Shown here piece by piece: positions 46,401-57,900 of a DNA stretch of 64,000 nucleotides; within the stretch, counting starts at the first letter, position 1, and each line of letters starts with the position of its first letter. The DNA lies in the NCBI RefSeq assembly GCF_910592395.1, contig NC_088314.1:10724001-10788000 (forward strand), written 5' to 3'. The notes under the pieces are model-generated. The model was given only the letters and a program-made list of their open reading frames with translations. It searched no databases and had not been told where the DNA came from. This DNA is from Lineus longissimus (taxonomy: Eukaryota; Nemertea; Pilidiophora; Heteronemertea; Lineidae). Position numbers and translations under genes: made by a program.

Positions 46401-49400
46401 TAATCAGTAGTGATGAGCTTAGCGCGATATGGAACATTCTTCAGAAACTCAAGCGAGGGAAGTCTGCTCATTAGCATATCTCGCGCACTGCTCCTTCTTG
46501 TCAAACATCGTAGTGAAATCGTAATGGAAAACGTCTGGCTTTGCGCCAGACGTTGAGACTAATAAGTGAAGAACTAATAGGTAAAGAACTTCTACTTGCG
46601 CGAGACTGCTCTGATAAAATTATCATTGCAGAGACTACGGTGACGTACACATATATTTTTTACAATCAAAAATGCCCTCAAAAGACGAAATGGAATGATT
46701 ATTTTATTGATATTTCCTACTATATACCTTCCAATTATCACTTTATACAAATAGATCGGCGTTAGGTCGCATGCTTTTCTTTCCTGGTGACACTATAAAG
46801 CAAAATAGTTGCAACCCCGTAAATGCGCTATAAGTCCAATAATAAGTGACGGTGACCCGTTATAAATGTTTCGCCAGCTTCGCTTTTTTGCCGCTACGCG
46901 GCGCGTTGGGCCCTTGCGTCCAGTGGTCTAATATTAGCGTGAAAGAGGGACAGAGATCCTTGCCCATAGTTACTGTCAATGGTGTCAACTGGAAAGAAAA
47001 GTTTATATAAAATAGTCATGATGATGGCAGCTAGATGGTAGAAGGTAGGCCTACTGCCTTATAAACATACACATGTATTTTGAAAGCAAATAACTGTGAT
47101 AGATCTGTGATGGATTACATTAAAGTATTTATGTTTTAACTCGAAATACATGTAGTTATTATTATTTATTATCCCCTTGGCTAAAAGTCATTAGTTTCTC
47201 ACAGGCACAGCATGCAGCCTTACCTTTGGCTTTGCCACATGAACTTGGAAACAGTTCAAGGTCGTATTCTGGTTTTTCAAGGGCCAATTTAGATGTTATA
47301 CTATATACCCCCCCCCCCCCCCGAGTCTTCTCGCTCACCAGCCCTATTAACGAAGAGCTCCCTATCAAGGCCTGAGCCTTCCTCATATTATTATTTATTA
47401 TCCCCTTGGCTAAAAGTCATTAGTTTCTCACAGGCACAGCATGCAGCCTTACCTTTGGCTTTGCCACATGAACTTGGAAACAGTTCAAGGTTGTATTCTG
47501 GTTTTTCAAGGGCCAATTTAGATGTTATACCAGTACTAGTAAGCCCCCCTTTAGGAGGGCTCTTAAGATACACGTGTGTGCGGGAGTAGATAATGTAAAT
47601 GAATGATGAGAAATAAAGAGAGTAACTATTGATTGTATATCCTACAAACAATTTTTTTTGGTATTTTTCTGAATTAACTCCGTTGAGTTTACCGATTTCT
47701 CCGCGATCTTCCGGTGGTGGTTGCTATCCCATTGCTTGAAATTAATTTAAATTAATTTAAATCTTCATGGGAATTCGCTACATCATATGCCTAAGAAATT
47801 GGCCAATTATATTAATATTTTTATCAGAGAAATATCCGTCCTAAATAATGACAGAAAAGGGTGGTTTATTTCAATTTTGTGTCGACATGATCGAGGTCAC
47901 GTGACATAAAAACAAAACAATCGCACACACCCGTCCAAAAAAGGCACTTTAAGAAAAACAGATACGTTTTTCCAGCTTAAAACCACACTGACGACTAAGT
48001 TATATTGGTCTACTGCCCAAATCTGAAGTATCAAATTGAATCACAAACTAGAACTAGCTCTATTTAGCAAAAGTTGCGTGAAAAATTCGGGTGAGCGACA
48101 TTCTGAACCCTTGCGGCCAATAAATAAACTACTTTCAGCCGTCTGCTCCGGTCTCGTTAGGGAGTTTTTCCCAAATGTACGCGATGATGACGTGCCCCAT
48201 TAACAGGACGTAACATCTATTTTAAAATGCGTTTCCAAAGTGAATGCATGAGGACAATCCATTTAAGTGTCGTATATCACTGGAAACGCCCGATTCCCGT
48301 GAATAAGGACAATCACAATGTATTACATTACAAAAATGTGTCGGAAGGAACTATAATTACTATATGGATGGTCCCATCGCACCCCACCCCCCTCCAGCAG
48401 TATGACACAGAGGGGCTAGTTGACTGTCCACCGGGGGGGGGGGGGGGTTTGGGGGGAGCTTCCCCCCAACGCACTGGTAAAAACCTATGTCGACGGAGGG
48501 GGTTTGAGGGGGTGTCCCCCCCCCCCATTGTAACAGCTGTAGTTGTTAGAGCTTGCACTTAACATATGCTCGTAGGGGGGTTCGGGGGAGCTCCCCCGAC
48601 CTAAAGGGGGGCTCACTAAGTCCTTGACTTTACATATTACTTGGTTTAGGGGAATGGGCCACCTCTCTTCTGTCTGGAAAAATAATAATGTAATTAGCAT
48701 TGGGAGATTAACATTGAGATGGCCCTTCGCAATGGATCGGTTACTTGAGTCTGTTCAAGTAAAGTTTATTCTTCAACGACAGTAACAACGCAAAAACGCA
48801 AAAAAAATACTATTTCTGTGATATTGCTGTGATTAAAGTGCTTATTTCAGAATAATCTGAAGAAGACACCCATAATCAAGGATACATTTAGGTTTTTGAA
48901 ATAACCAAGATTCGAATAAGGTAGCACGCTTGGGGTTTCTTTGATGTTGTGAGCATGCAGCACTGTTTTAAAACTAGTTGCTTCTTATGATTATTTGCAA
49001 AATGTGTGCGAGCTAGGCGCACATATAAAACATGGAATCTGGCTCGCTGTGCCAGTTCTGAATATAATGCAGACGATCATTTGACATGATGTTTCCCCAG
49101 GCCTAGGCCTACTATAACTATGATATGCTAGCCTTAATTCAACATGCAAACAAAATTAAAAGTAGAAATTGTCTGTAGGCCTAGCCAATTGATTGTTGTG
49201 GCTGCTTAGAAATGGAATCTGAGAAGATATGACAAACTTACCCTGGTTTTTTGCTGGGGGTGCTGGCATGGCACTTTCAGTGCCTCCAGTTATTCCTTGA
49301 AAACTAGGATCATCTTTAAAAGCCTCTGCTATTCGCTCTTTATTTGGGTCGATCGTTAATGCAGGGCCCCCTCCAGTGCCTCCTGCATGCTTCTTTCTCT

Positions 49401-49671
49401 CATAATTATAGGTCTTCGCCTGAGAAACCATCTTGTTCCACTTCTCTCTTACTTTCTCCCAGCTTCTCTGGGCCACTCCAAGAGAGCTGATGACATTTGC
49501 TATGGCTTCCCACCGTGAAACCTTAATCTCATGGGTGATGAGTGGCCCAAACTTGGCCCTGAGGCTTGAAAGTTCTTCCACTGCGTATTGGGTCAGTGTG
49601 ACCATCTCGGCTTGACTAAAATTTGGCAATCTAACTTTTTTGGTATCATTTTTTGCCTCCATGGCTGCCAT
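43444..49671 (-). CDS. Intact Harbinger Myb/SANT-like accessory protein, three exons, invaded intron
   Basis: Exons on the minus strand: 49671-49242, 44066-44016 and 43742-43444, with GT-AG borders and matching phases (1, then 1). They join to exactly 260 codons including the stop. Exon 1: LPNFSQAEMVTLTQYAVEEL ... VSRWEAIANVISSLG ... SWEKVREKWNKMVSQAK, a Myb/SANT-like DNA-binding fold with the conserved tryptophans. Exon 2: GQARSAAKKEKETVTKE. Exon 3: PKKRSYADVLSLQ, then a coiled coil to TRTNEQ. The 5.2-kb intron 1 holds a 2.65-kb repeat copy plus other sequence. The likely role is binding the AGCGTGGCGCTA-rich ends and recruiting the transposase. Confidence 0.85.
44264..46919 (+). mobile_element. 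Full-length no-TSD repeat, copy in the Harbinger intron
   Basis: CCAGAAGTATTAAGG start. Hairpin arms at 44332-44355 and 44368-44391. A third arm at 44719-44742. Middle module with the 135-codon ORF at 44813-45220. A ~130-bp segment present twice (about 44926-45055 and 46394-46522). Inverted word AACGTCTGGC...GCCAGACGTT near 46528-46552. The 3' hairpin gccgctacgcggc and terminal GGGCCCTTGCGTC end it at 46919/46920. The copy at 49800-52457 is nearly identical, so both are young. Confidence 0.85.
46921..49150. other. Rest of the accessory-gene intron: repeats and G-rich blocks
   Basis: Two direct copies of a ~140-bp sequence (47157-47300, 47393-47532; start attatttattatccccttgg) lie 236 bp apart. 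C/G homopolymers occur at 47307-47322, 48431-48448 and 48520-48530. A G-rich block at 48400-48620 resembles 63740-63850. I see no gene. Confidence 0.6.
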
Positions 49672-49799
49672 CTTGAATTTACAAAGATGGGGACCCTACC
49701 TCCTGTCACATGATCAAAATTCCTAGCAACCAGCGCCAAGTCCTACTAAGCCCAGCGCTACCTAACGCTGGGCCTAACGCTGATGCTGGAACCATTATT

Positions 49800-52457
49800 C
49801 AGAAGTATTAAGGTAGCAGGAAGGGTTGGGCGTATGTGGTTTCTGAGTCTGAGGGGGTTGGTGTCTGTTGACTGTGCTTTAAGAGAGACTAGGCATGGCG
49901 CCAGTCTCTCTTAAAGCACAGTCAACAGGCATTTGGTCTCAGTATTTGGGTTTTGATTGCCATGACTGTACCCCTGTAAAAGTCCGAGGAGGAGAAGTTT
50001 GGAATGATGAAAGCATTGAAGAAGAAGAAATGTTATTATTGAGGAAAGCAAAATTTATTATGAGACTAGAAGGCAGTGTCCTGACTTGATTATTTTGAAA
50101 ATGGCGGTCTGAACACATTAAAAGGTGGAACATGGCATTTTATCGACTTTGAAGTGTTCCGCAGTTAAAGGGAGACTATAGGCAGCAGCTAGGTAGGCAA
50201 GATAAAGTCATACAAATTTGCCAATAGGGGTCAGTCATATCTCTAGGCATGGCGCCAGTCTCTCTTAAAGCACAGTCAACAGGCGTTTGGTCTTAGTATT
50301 TGGGTAAGTACAGAATCAAGGCAGCTCAGAGAGCAATGATTGAACGATGCTGTGGACAAGTCCAAGGATACTGCATCAGTCACGACCAACTTCTCATCAG
50401 AAAGCGTCACCACCAGCATATTCAATGTTAAATTCCAACCTGTACCAGTCCAATGCACGCCTGTCATGGTCAGCAGTGGTCAGCTTAGCGCGATATGGAA
50501 CATTCTTCCGAAACTCAAGCGAGGGAAGTCTGCTCATTAGCCTATCTCGCGCACTGCTCCTTCTTGTCAAACATCGTAGTGAAATCGTGGTACAGTGGGG
50601 CGTCCTCGAGGATTGCAGCTGGTCGGACAGACGTGAGGTGGAATGTGGGCGGCTGCACTTCTTCGTTGATGTGCGATGGCAGATAGCACAGTTGTTGCGT
50701 TGCATGACAGCTGAAAGTGAATGTGATATCATAGAACTGAGGCGTTTGCAATGAGACTATAGGTGAAGTAGAAGGAAGGAGTGAAATGGGCCATCTTCCA
50801 GTGACTAATATACAGAGTAAGGGCACTGGGTGTTGTTAGATTCAGCATTGAATGTATTCCTCGTACAAGCGTGAATAGTGTGGACATACAGTGAGAGGTG
50901 AGAGACCCCTATTGACTACTTCTTGTAACTTTATCTTGGATAGTGCCCCTTTATCAAGACTGAAACCCACTGTGCGGGGCTAAGAAATTACCTTTATAAT
51001 CCTAGTTGGATAACCACTGTGTAGATGATTTGAAGAGTGCTCTGTGGATGTGTGCCTGTAATGTCAATGAAAGTATGATGAGGTGATGACGATAGTGGAA
51101 TGACGAAATATTGGAAAGAGATCTATTCCTAGAAGAACATATGTCCTGTTTTGACTAGGTGGCGCATTTTAGAATCAGCAGTGAGCACTGTGTGTAACAT
51201 GGTGGAGGCAGCGGAGATAATAACTGTGTCGAAAGTATTGTTATAGGGCCTTCCCTAGGCCCATGGGGTTAAATTTACAATCCACGATTGAAAAGACGTA
51301 GTTTGATCGCATTCAACTATAAATACATTGAACAGTTGTGTTCCTTTAGTCAACCGATGACCTTTTGTTGGGCCATGATCGGGGATTGTAAACTGTAAAT
51401 GTATTATGGACTGGGAGACGGGGGAAACACAAGTGAAACTGAAATAGACCAAAACAAGTGATTTTGGGGCTTTGGTTTAGACGCATGCCCCACATGCGCC
51501 ATGCGGGATTATACGGTTCATGTGAACTTGTTGACATCTACATGATCTAGTGCATGTTATTGGTCATGGTACATGGTAGGCCTAATCATCATGGCTATAT
51601 GTTTCAGGAAAAGCTCGGAGTAAAATGAACTGCCGATGAATAATGATGTTGTTCATGTTTACCATGTTTGCTAGTACATAGCCATAGGGTATGCACTGGC
51701 CAGTGCACTTTCTGCACGTCGTCATGGTGATGTACGTGATACCTTGCATATTTTGTTTTTTGAATGCGCATGCTTTTTGGGCAAAATCACTTGTACCAAC
51801 ACTAATGAATAATGTCTTCTTATCCCTATGACTCCATACACAGTGAGGGCATTGTCCCATTCCCATCAAATGGTAACTTATTTTACCGTATTAGGGTGGA
51901 AGTTGGGGAGCAGATACCTACCGTTGCACGCCTGTCATAATCAGTAGTGATGAGCTTAGCGCGATATGGAACATTCTTCAGAAACTCAAGCGAGGGAAGT
52001 CTGCTCATTAGCATATCTCGCGCACTGCTCCTTCTTGTCAAACATCGTAGTGAAATCGTAATGGAAAACGTCTGGCTTTGCGCCAGACGTTGAGACTAAT
52101 AAGTGAAGAACTAACAGGTAAAGAACTTCTACTTGCGCGAGACTGCTCTGATAAAATTATCATTGCCGAGACTACGGTGACGTACACATATATTTTTTAC
52201 AATCAAAAATGCCCTCAAAAGACGAAATGGAATGATTATTTTATTGATATTTCCTACTATATACCTTCCAATTATCACTTTATACAAATAGATCGGCGTT
52301 AGGTTGCATGCTTTTCTTTCCTGGTGACACTATAAAGCAAAATAGTTGCAACCCCGTAAATGCGCTATAAGTCCAATAATAAGTGACGGTGACCCGTTAT
52401 AAATGTTTCGCCAGCTTCGCTTTTTTGCCGCTACGCGGCGCGTTGGGCCCTTGCGTC
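49800..52457 (+). mobile_element. Full-length no-TSD repeat, copy in the Harbinger right arm
   Basis: Same start, hairpin, internal duplication and 3' hairpin as 44264-46919. Left flank accattatt, right flank tagcgccacg; no duplicated target. Differences from the 44264 copy are scattered single bases and a short indel near 51500. Confidence 0.85.
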
Positions 52458-52543
52458 TAGCGCCACGCCAGCTATCACTGGCTAGCGTGGTGCTAGGGGT
52501 AGCGCCACGCTAAGTCTAGCGCTATTTCAGGAACTGGGCCCTG

Positions 52544-52780
52544 GGCTCTAAATCGGCTTTGGCTTAAAACCGGGCCGTTTAAAACATCCAGCCTCTTTTG
52601 CTGAAGAAAGCAAAGTGTCACAAATATTGGAGATATACTCATTAACCACAGACTCGTCACTTACTCGGTCAAGACACCGGGAAGTTGACAGTATAGGAAT
52701 TGGTTTGAGCCGGGTCTCCAAGAGTTCACGATAACAGTCGGTGCTAGCTTGCCGAGTCCAGTCTGGAGGATTAAACACAG
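52544..52780 (-). pseudogene. LINE block 2 (linker between endonuclease and RT)
   Basis: The frame reads FNPPDWTRQASTDCYRELLE ... GFKPKPI, joining block 1 (57066 and up) at one end and block 3 (41790 and down) at the other. Removing a 4-bp duplication at the first junction and a 3-bp duplication at the second restores continuity. Confidence 0.75.
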
Positions 52781-55700
52781 TAGTCCAGTCAAACTATGAA
52801 TTTACTTAGGGGAAATTGCAACAAAAACGAAACCTATGGGGATTTGTTCCATAGGGTCCCCCTAACAACATATCCAAAATCTTCCAAAATCAAAGGAGTG
52901 GAACAATATTTTTTCTGGGTTTGAAATTTAGGTGTTTTTGCCCCTTGCTGCGGACAGTTTTAATATGTATTCAGCAATAACTTTGTGACTGATAGACATA
53001 TTTGCAAACTTTTGGTGTCTATACCCATGTTTTTAAGGTCACTCTTTCACCTCATCATGTTTTCAAATCTGTTTATGTCCTCATCATACCAAATATTGGG
53101 GGTACCCTACCCCCTAACAGCCCCCCCCCGAAAAAAACAAACTAACTAATCCACAGAAAACTGTGATTGTCTTTATGAACAAAATTAATACCAGTAATTT
53201 CAAAGTACCTACTGCAACAATGTGTGGACTTACTGGAGGTGAAAGTCATTATCTGAGCTAGTTGTTGTTTAGGTCACTGTCATCAATCTCCTTTGCATTT
53301 TCACAAATGCCCCTACACTCCCCACATGCCACCGTGCATTCAAGTCCGATAGTTTTGCATCCACAGCGCTTTGTGCCGCAACCTGTTTTACAATTGCACC
53401 TTACAAACTGAAGCAGCTCCTGTGGTGCAGGTTCCAAGTCATTTTGAACTGGTGTCATTTTGCCCTCGCTCACTTTCAAACCCCATTCCTCAGCATTGAG
53501 TTCAACACCTTTCCATGCCTGGACCTGATGGTAAGTACGTAGGCTGTGATACTTAGCAGTTGCTGAGGTTGGTGGCAATGACTTCGGATGAACAGCCTTT
53601 TTACTAGTCCTCAGAAGTTCCTGGAACTTTTGATATCTCAGAGCATTCAAGTTTTCTACATGTTTAGCTTTGTACAGACACAACAAAGCTTTCTCCCCAG
53701 CTTCACTGATCTCCTTTGCAGTAGACCCCCTTCGATCGAAAACCGCTGCCTGTTCACGGAAACACTTGTCTTTCTGAAGCAATGAAAGTGAAGTAGCCTT
53801 ACCAAACCCAAACAACCTTGAAGTAGTGTCACACCCCAGAATGGCATGTATGAACAGAATATTCCTGCGAACTTCCTCTCCAAGTTGGCTGCGGACTTCA
53901 GCAATGTCCATGAACCTCACAGGTGATGCTCCTTTGGGCTCTGGCCTAAAGAAAATCTTGTGTGGACAGTCATCTGTACTGTGAAACAGTAATAGCACAA
54001 TAAGATCAGTGTCATCTCCTACAAGGACAGTGTCATATGTCTGTGCAACTTGCAGTGCGGTTTTTACAATCAGGAGATCAGCATCATCCTTGGCGTGATG
54101 AACTTCGCAATTTGCCTTTTCAAGGTGGGACCCGAGTAGGTCAATGAACCTCTGTTTATTCTCTTCATTTGAAAGAAAGTCACTTTTCTCTGATTGCAGC
54201 TTCATATCTGGTGTGAATGATACTGTTCTAGATGCTCTGCTTCTGCGCCTTGAATGGGTCGAATCCTTTGTACTGGAACCACTCTTGTAGCCATCAAAGA
54301 CGACCACCACATGTCCGTATTTCCCCTTCACATATGATACATACTTAAAACAGATCTCATTGTATGTTTCACCAACATTCCAGAACACCCTATGCAAAAG
54401 TGCACCTCCATCAAGGACATGAACACACCTACTTGATAGTCCTTCGACAGTCTCATCAGAATCATTTTGCGCCTTTGCCCAAATAGCGTTAGCTAGTGTA
54501 GGTTTATTTGCTTTCAGGAGCACAGATCGCCTTTCAAAGAGAGATGGAGCATACCCACATAGTTCATAGGAGAATGCATCCTGAAGAATATCCCGCTGGG
54601 TTCCAGCAATTATAAGCCTTTGGAAAAGTAGCTATGGATCAATTTGAATTTCTTCACCAGCAATCGTCACTTTGGATCTAGAATCCATGGTAATCGCCTG
54701 ACTTTTCTTTCTGAAGGTATAGTTTGAAACGGGCTGCCCTATCATTGCTTTCACAATCTTTCTACCGATATCATTGGCCTTGTCCACATTTACATTCTGG
54801 GAAGCCTCTACTCCTGTGACAATATTATAGAGAGATGAAGCGTCTTTGAAGGGGCTTCTTTCATTAAGGAAAGTTATCAACTTATCCATATCAGAAGCGT
54901 CTCTATCCTTGCGCGCAACCGATAAATCCTTGTGCTGTTCACTGGTTTCATATACCACATTTGTCAGCTGCCGCATGGCATTGTTTATTTCTGTACAAAC
55001 GGGTCTTGACAAACACCAAATGTGTCGCTGGACCTCGGTCATCCCCCTACCTCTGGTCAATCCGCCAGTTGTTTTCAAACTTCGCATCAGAACCTGTTCT
55101 ATAACTAAATCTGGTGACAGTCCTGCCCAGAATCTATCTGCCCTGCGAACAACACTGTTACCATCCATGAATTTCAGAAATAAATCATGATTGGTTTCTT
55201 CAAGTTTGGTCATTTTCTGCAAGTAAACAAACAATGACTTGGTGTACAAGTTGTGCCCTGAAGCAGCAAGATATGGAAGCATAGCATTCATACACTGAAG
55301 GCTCAATATCCAGTCCCCAGTGCGTTCTGATCTGATGAAGTTACGAGCGATGTCAACCATTTGCATATACATGAGCCACAGTTGACTGGTCCTTTGGTCC
55401 TTCTTCTCAGCTATCTTGGCGATTGATTCTTGCAACTCAGCCATGGTCTCAGATGACTCAATTTCAGCTGCAGTCATTTCCCCTTTGAGGAGTCCTTCCA
55501 TTGTTGACTGAACTAACTTCAACACCGGGTCGTCTGCTGTGAACTCGTTCGTCTGAATGTTTTCTGAAAAAGTCTCATTCATATCATCGGTGGAATCAGA
55601 CAATACTGACAAGTTGTCATCTTCTTCGTCTTCATGTAAAGAACTTTCGGCACGTGGAGTTTGAAAACCTAGCACCTGGTCAATTAGAATGGTACTTAGT

Positions 55701-57065
55701 GCTGAGTCCGTAAGAAAATGTCCGCGCAGTGCCCGCGAAACTGCTTTTCCACTGAGCATGTGAGACACGGTGTTGCTGGCAAAGACCGTTTCCAAGGTGT
55801 TTTTCAAACCAGTCCCTTCCATAAGTCGACCAATACTTCCTAAGAAGCTCATCAGAGTGTGAAATCCACCCAGCCTCAGAATGATGCATTTGAGTGGACT
55901 ATTTTCCAACTCATTTTCAAGAATTGTGGTGGCTTTCCACCAGAGCGGCTGATCAAATGTCACCACTGGGGTAACATTGTATCTTCTGGCATGACCACGA
56001 ACGAAATACAAAGTTGAATACACACATGAGAGATCGCTAGGGTTCAAATCAATCATCGGCAGTGGCATAACTGAGGTCTGCCCAGGGTATTCACCCTTTG
56101 AGATCATCTGCATGAGCCCTGACCATCCAGGTCTTTGGGGACACACTTTGGATGACAATTTCCAAAGTCGATCCACCTTTGGACATTGTTCTGGCTCTCG
56201 AGGTAATGTGAACTCCTCATATGTCAGTTCCTTCATCCCATTTCTCGGGGCGGCATAATGTCTGATATTAATTCGCCCAATCTTGGTAATCTCATCAGCC
56301 GTCACAGTGATGCGTTTGACAAGAGTCTTTCTCTCAATTCTTGGCGTGACATTGACGACGATACCCATACCATGGAATGTGCCACGGCCATCAAGGGTAC
56401 GAATGTTGTGGTCCACGTTATCAGCTGCGTACTGAACAAAATGGCCTGGTATGAACCCTGGAATATCTGTCCTGTTCGACATGGTTGCGCTCTTTTCATA
56501 CCTTTGAACTTCAGAATAGGATGATGGCTTGTCCTAAGGAGCACACCCTGACATCCTTCTTCTCACCAACGAAAATGTTATCTAACAGACGTTTAAGTGA
56601 CTCTGGTAAGAAAGTTACTGCCTCAGTAATGTTTGACATGGAATAACTGGTTGGATAGACTTCCTTAGATTGTACAACAGACTTTATATCACATTTGATA
56701 AGATTACCTGCGGCGGGGCATTTGGGGGTAGAGGACCCCCCATATATGCAATAAGGAACCTGGAATGTACTGTGTAATCATTTCCCAATGAAAGATAAGC
56801 CTAGATAACATGGGTATAGACACCAAAAGTTTGCAAATATGTCTATCAGTCACAAAGTTATTGCTGAAAACATATTAAAATTGTCCGCGGCAAGGGGCAA
56901 AAACACCTAAATTTCAAACCCAGAAAAAATATTGTTCCACTCCTTTGATTTTGGAAGATTTTGGGTATGTTGATAGGGGGGCCCTATGGAACAAATCCCC
57001 ATAGGTTTCGTTTTTGTTGCAATTTCCCCCAGCTTTTGTGAAATATTGGCCAAATTGACTGGACT
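52781..57065. mobile_element. 4,285-bp TIR element carrying one PIN/FEN-nuclease-CXC ORF
   Basis: 52781-53032 is the reverse complement of about 56806-57065, with a single ~14-bp gap and few mismatches, a terminal inverted repeat of about 250 bp. ACAG lies on both sides (52777-52780, 57066-57069); deleting one copy rejoins the LINE in frame (THP|VFNPPDW). One long minus-strand gene fills the interior. A 4-bp duplication and an XPG/FEN-type nuclease recall the Academ superfamily, but I see no DDE core I can name, so assignment is open. Confidence 0.85.
53258..56482 (-). pseudogene. ~1,074-residue nuclease/CXC protein of the TIR element, one in-frame stop
   Basis: ATG 56482; one TAG at 54632-54634 interrupts an otherwise continuous frame to 53258 (the intervening 36 codons are also open). 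Residues 1-615: an unfamiliar region with conserved-looking blocks NVDHNIRTLDGRGTFHGMG, VTFDQPLWWKA, LRLGGFHTLMSFLGSIG and GGLTRGRGMTEVQRH. Residues ~650-950: a PIN/FEN-like nuclease with acidic motifs VLDGGALLHR, VVVFDGYKSG, AKDDADLL, VLVGDDTDLIVLLL and ILGCDTTS. C-terminus: a CXC (tesmin/TSO1-like) cluster, CNCKTGCGTKRCGCK...CTVACGECRG. I recall many uncharacterised marine-invertebrate proteins of this plan. The likely job is cutting and binding the element's ends (inference). Confidence 0.8.
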
Positions 57066-57900
57066 ACAGGATGAGTCACAGGATTAGAAGCCTGACTAGC
57101 AGTAGGCTGAGGGGCAACCTCGAAGTCAAATTCAAATCTGATAGGCAAATGATCCCCGAGGTTGCCACATTCCTCCGGAATTATTTTACATGAACGAATC
57201 TTTGCAACGTCATAGCTATTGACAATAATATGGTCGATCGAAGAGTAAGCACGCCTTTTGTGATTAAAAAAGGTGTATTCGACATTACAGTTGGAGTTGA
57301 TATCAGCCGTTATCAAGTTGTTCCCTACGAGAAAATCACACACAATCTTAGAGTGCCTATTAATCGGACGCTTTTAAAACCAATTAGCACCAGATAAACA
57401 ACTCGTCCGTGGGAGTTGTACGTTTAAGTCCCCACACAGCTTGCTTGGCGCAAGATGGCCATAAAGGTCCACAACCGCTTGTAGAGCATCCACCGTTTAA
57501 ATGATTGTCTCAGTTTGTTTATGATTGCCTGCGTCGTAATATGACAAGTAAACGGAAATCACAATCTGAAGAGTGTCTCCTTTGCAATTTTGAATAGCTA
57601 CAGGAACGATTCTAGCACAATCCACGTCAAGCATTTGGAATTTGAGTTTGTCCCCTTGCCTACAGATCACAGCAACGCCGCCATACGGACGGCCAGTATA
57701 ACCGGGTTCTACTTCCGACATTCCACTTTGAGCGAACACTGAGAACACTGACTTAGGATCGTTATTGTTGATCGCTTCGGCGATTATTTCCGATTCGTTT
57801 GGTCGACACCACGTTTCAGAGAGGCACATCACGTCACATCATGTAAAATGTTCGCTGAATTCAAAGTGTGAAGTTGGCCACTTTCGCTTTTCCAGGCAGC
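57066..57900 (-). pseudogene. LINE block 1: AP-endonuclease (EEP) domain
   Basis: Minus-strand frames read CLSETWCRPNESE, TGRPYGGVAVICRQGDKLKF and IVISVYLSYYDAG (57832-57497), a frame change with stops near 57370-57490 (GDLNVQLP), then NVEYTFFNHKRRAYSSIDHI and GNLGDHLPIRFEF (57343-57066). E-T, G-D-L-N, S-x-I-D-H and D-H-L-P are the endonuclease signatures of non-LTR retrotransposons. The 5' part beyond 57900 is missing or unreadable. Confidence 0.75.

Larger units (their letters stand above)
41792..52540. mobile_element. 10.75-kb PIF/Harbinger element (third Harbinger) inserted in the LINE
   Basis: GGCCCAGTTCCTGAAAT at 41792 is repeated inverted at 52540. CTG flanks both sides (41789-41791, 52541-52543), and removing one CTG rejoins the LINE sequence. 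Both arms carry many AGCGTGGCGCTA-like subterminal words. The two canonical genes are present. Two copies of the no-TSD repeat (44264-46919 and 49800-52457) account for half the length. Confidence 0.85.
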
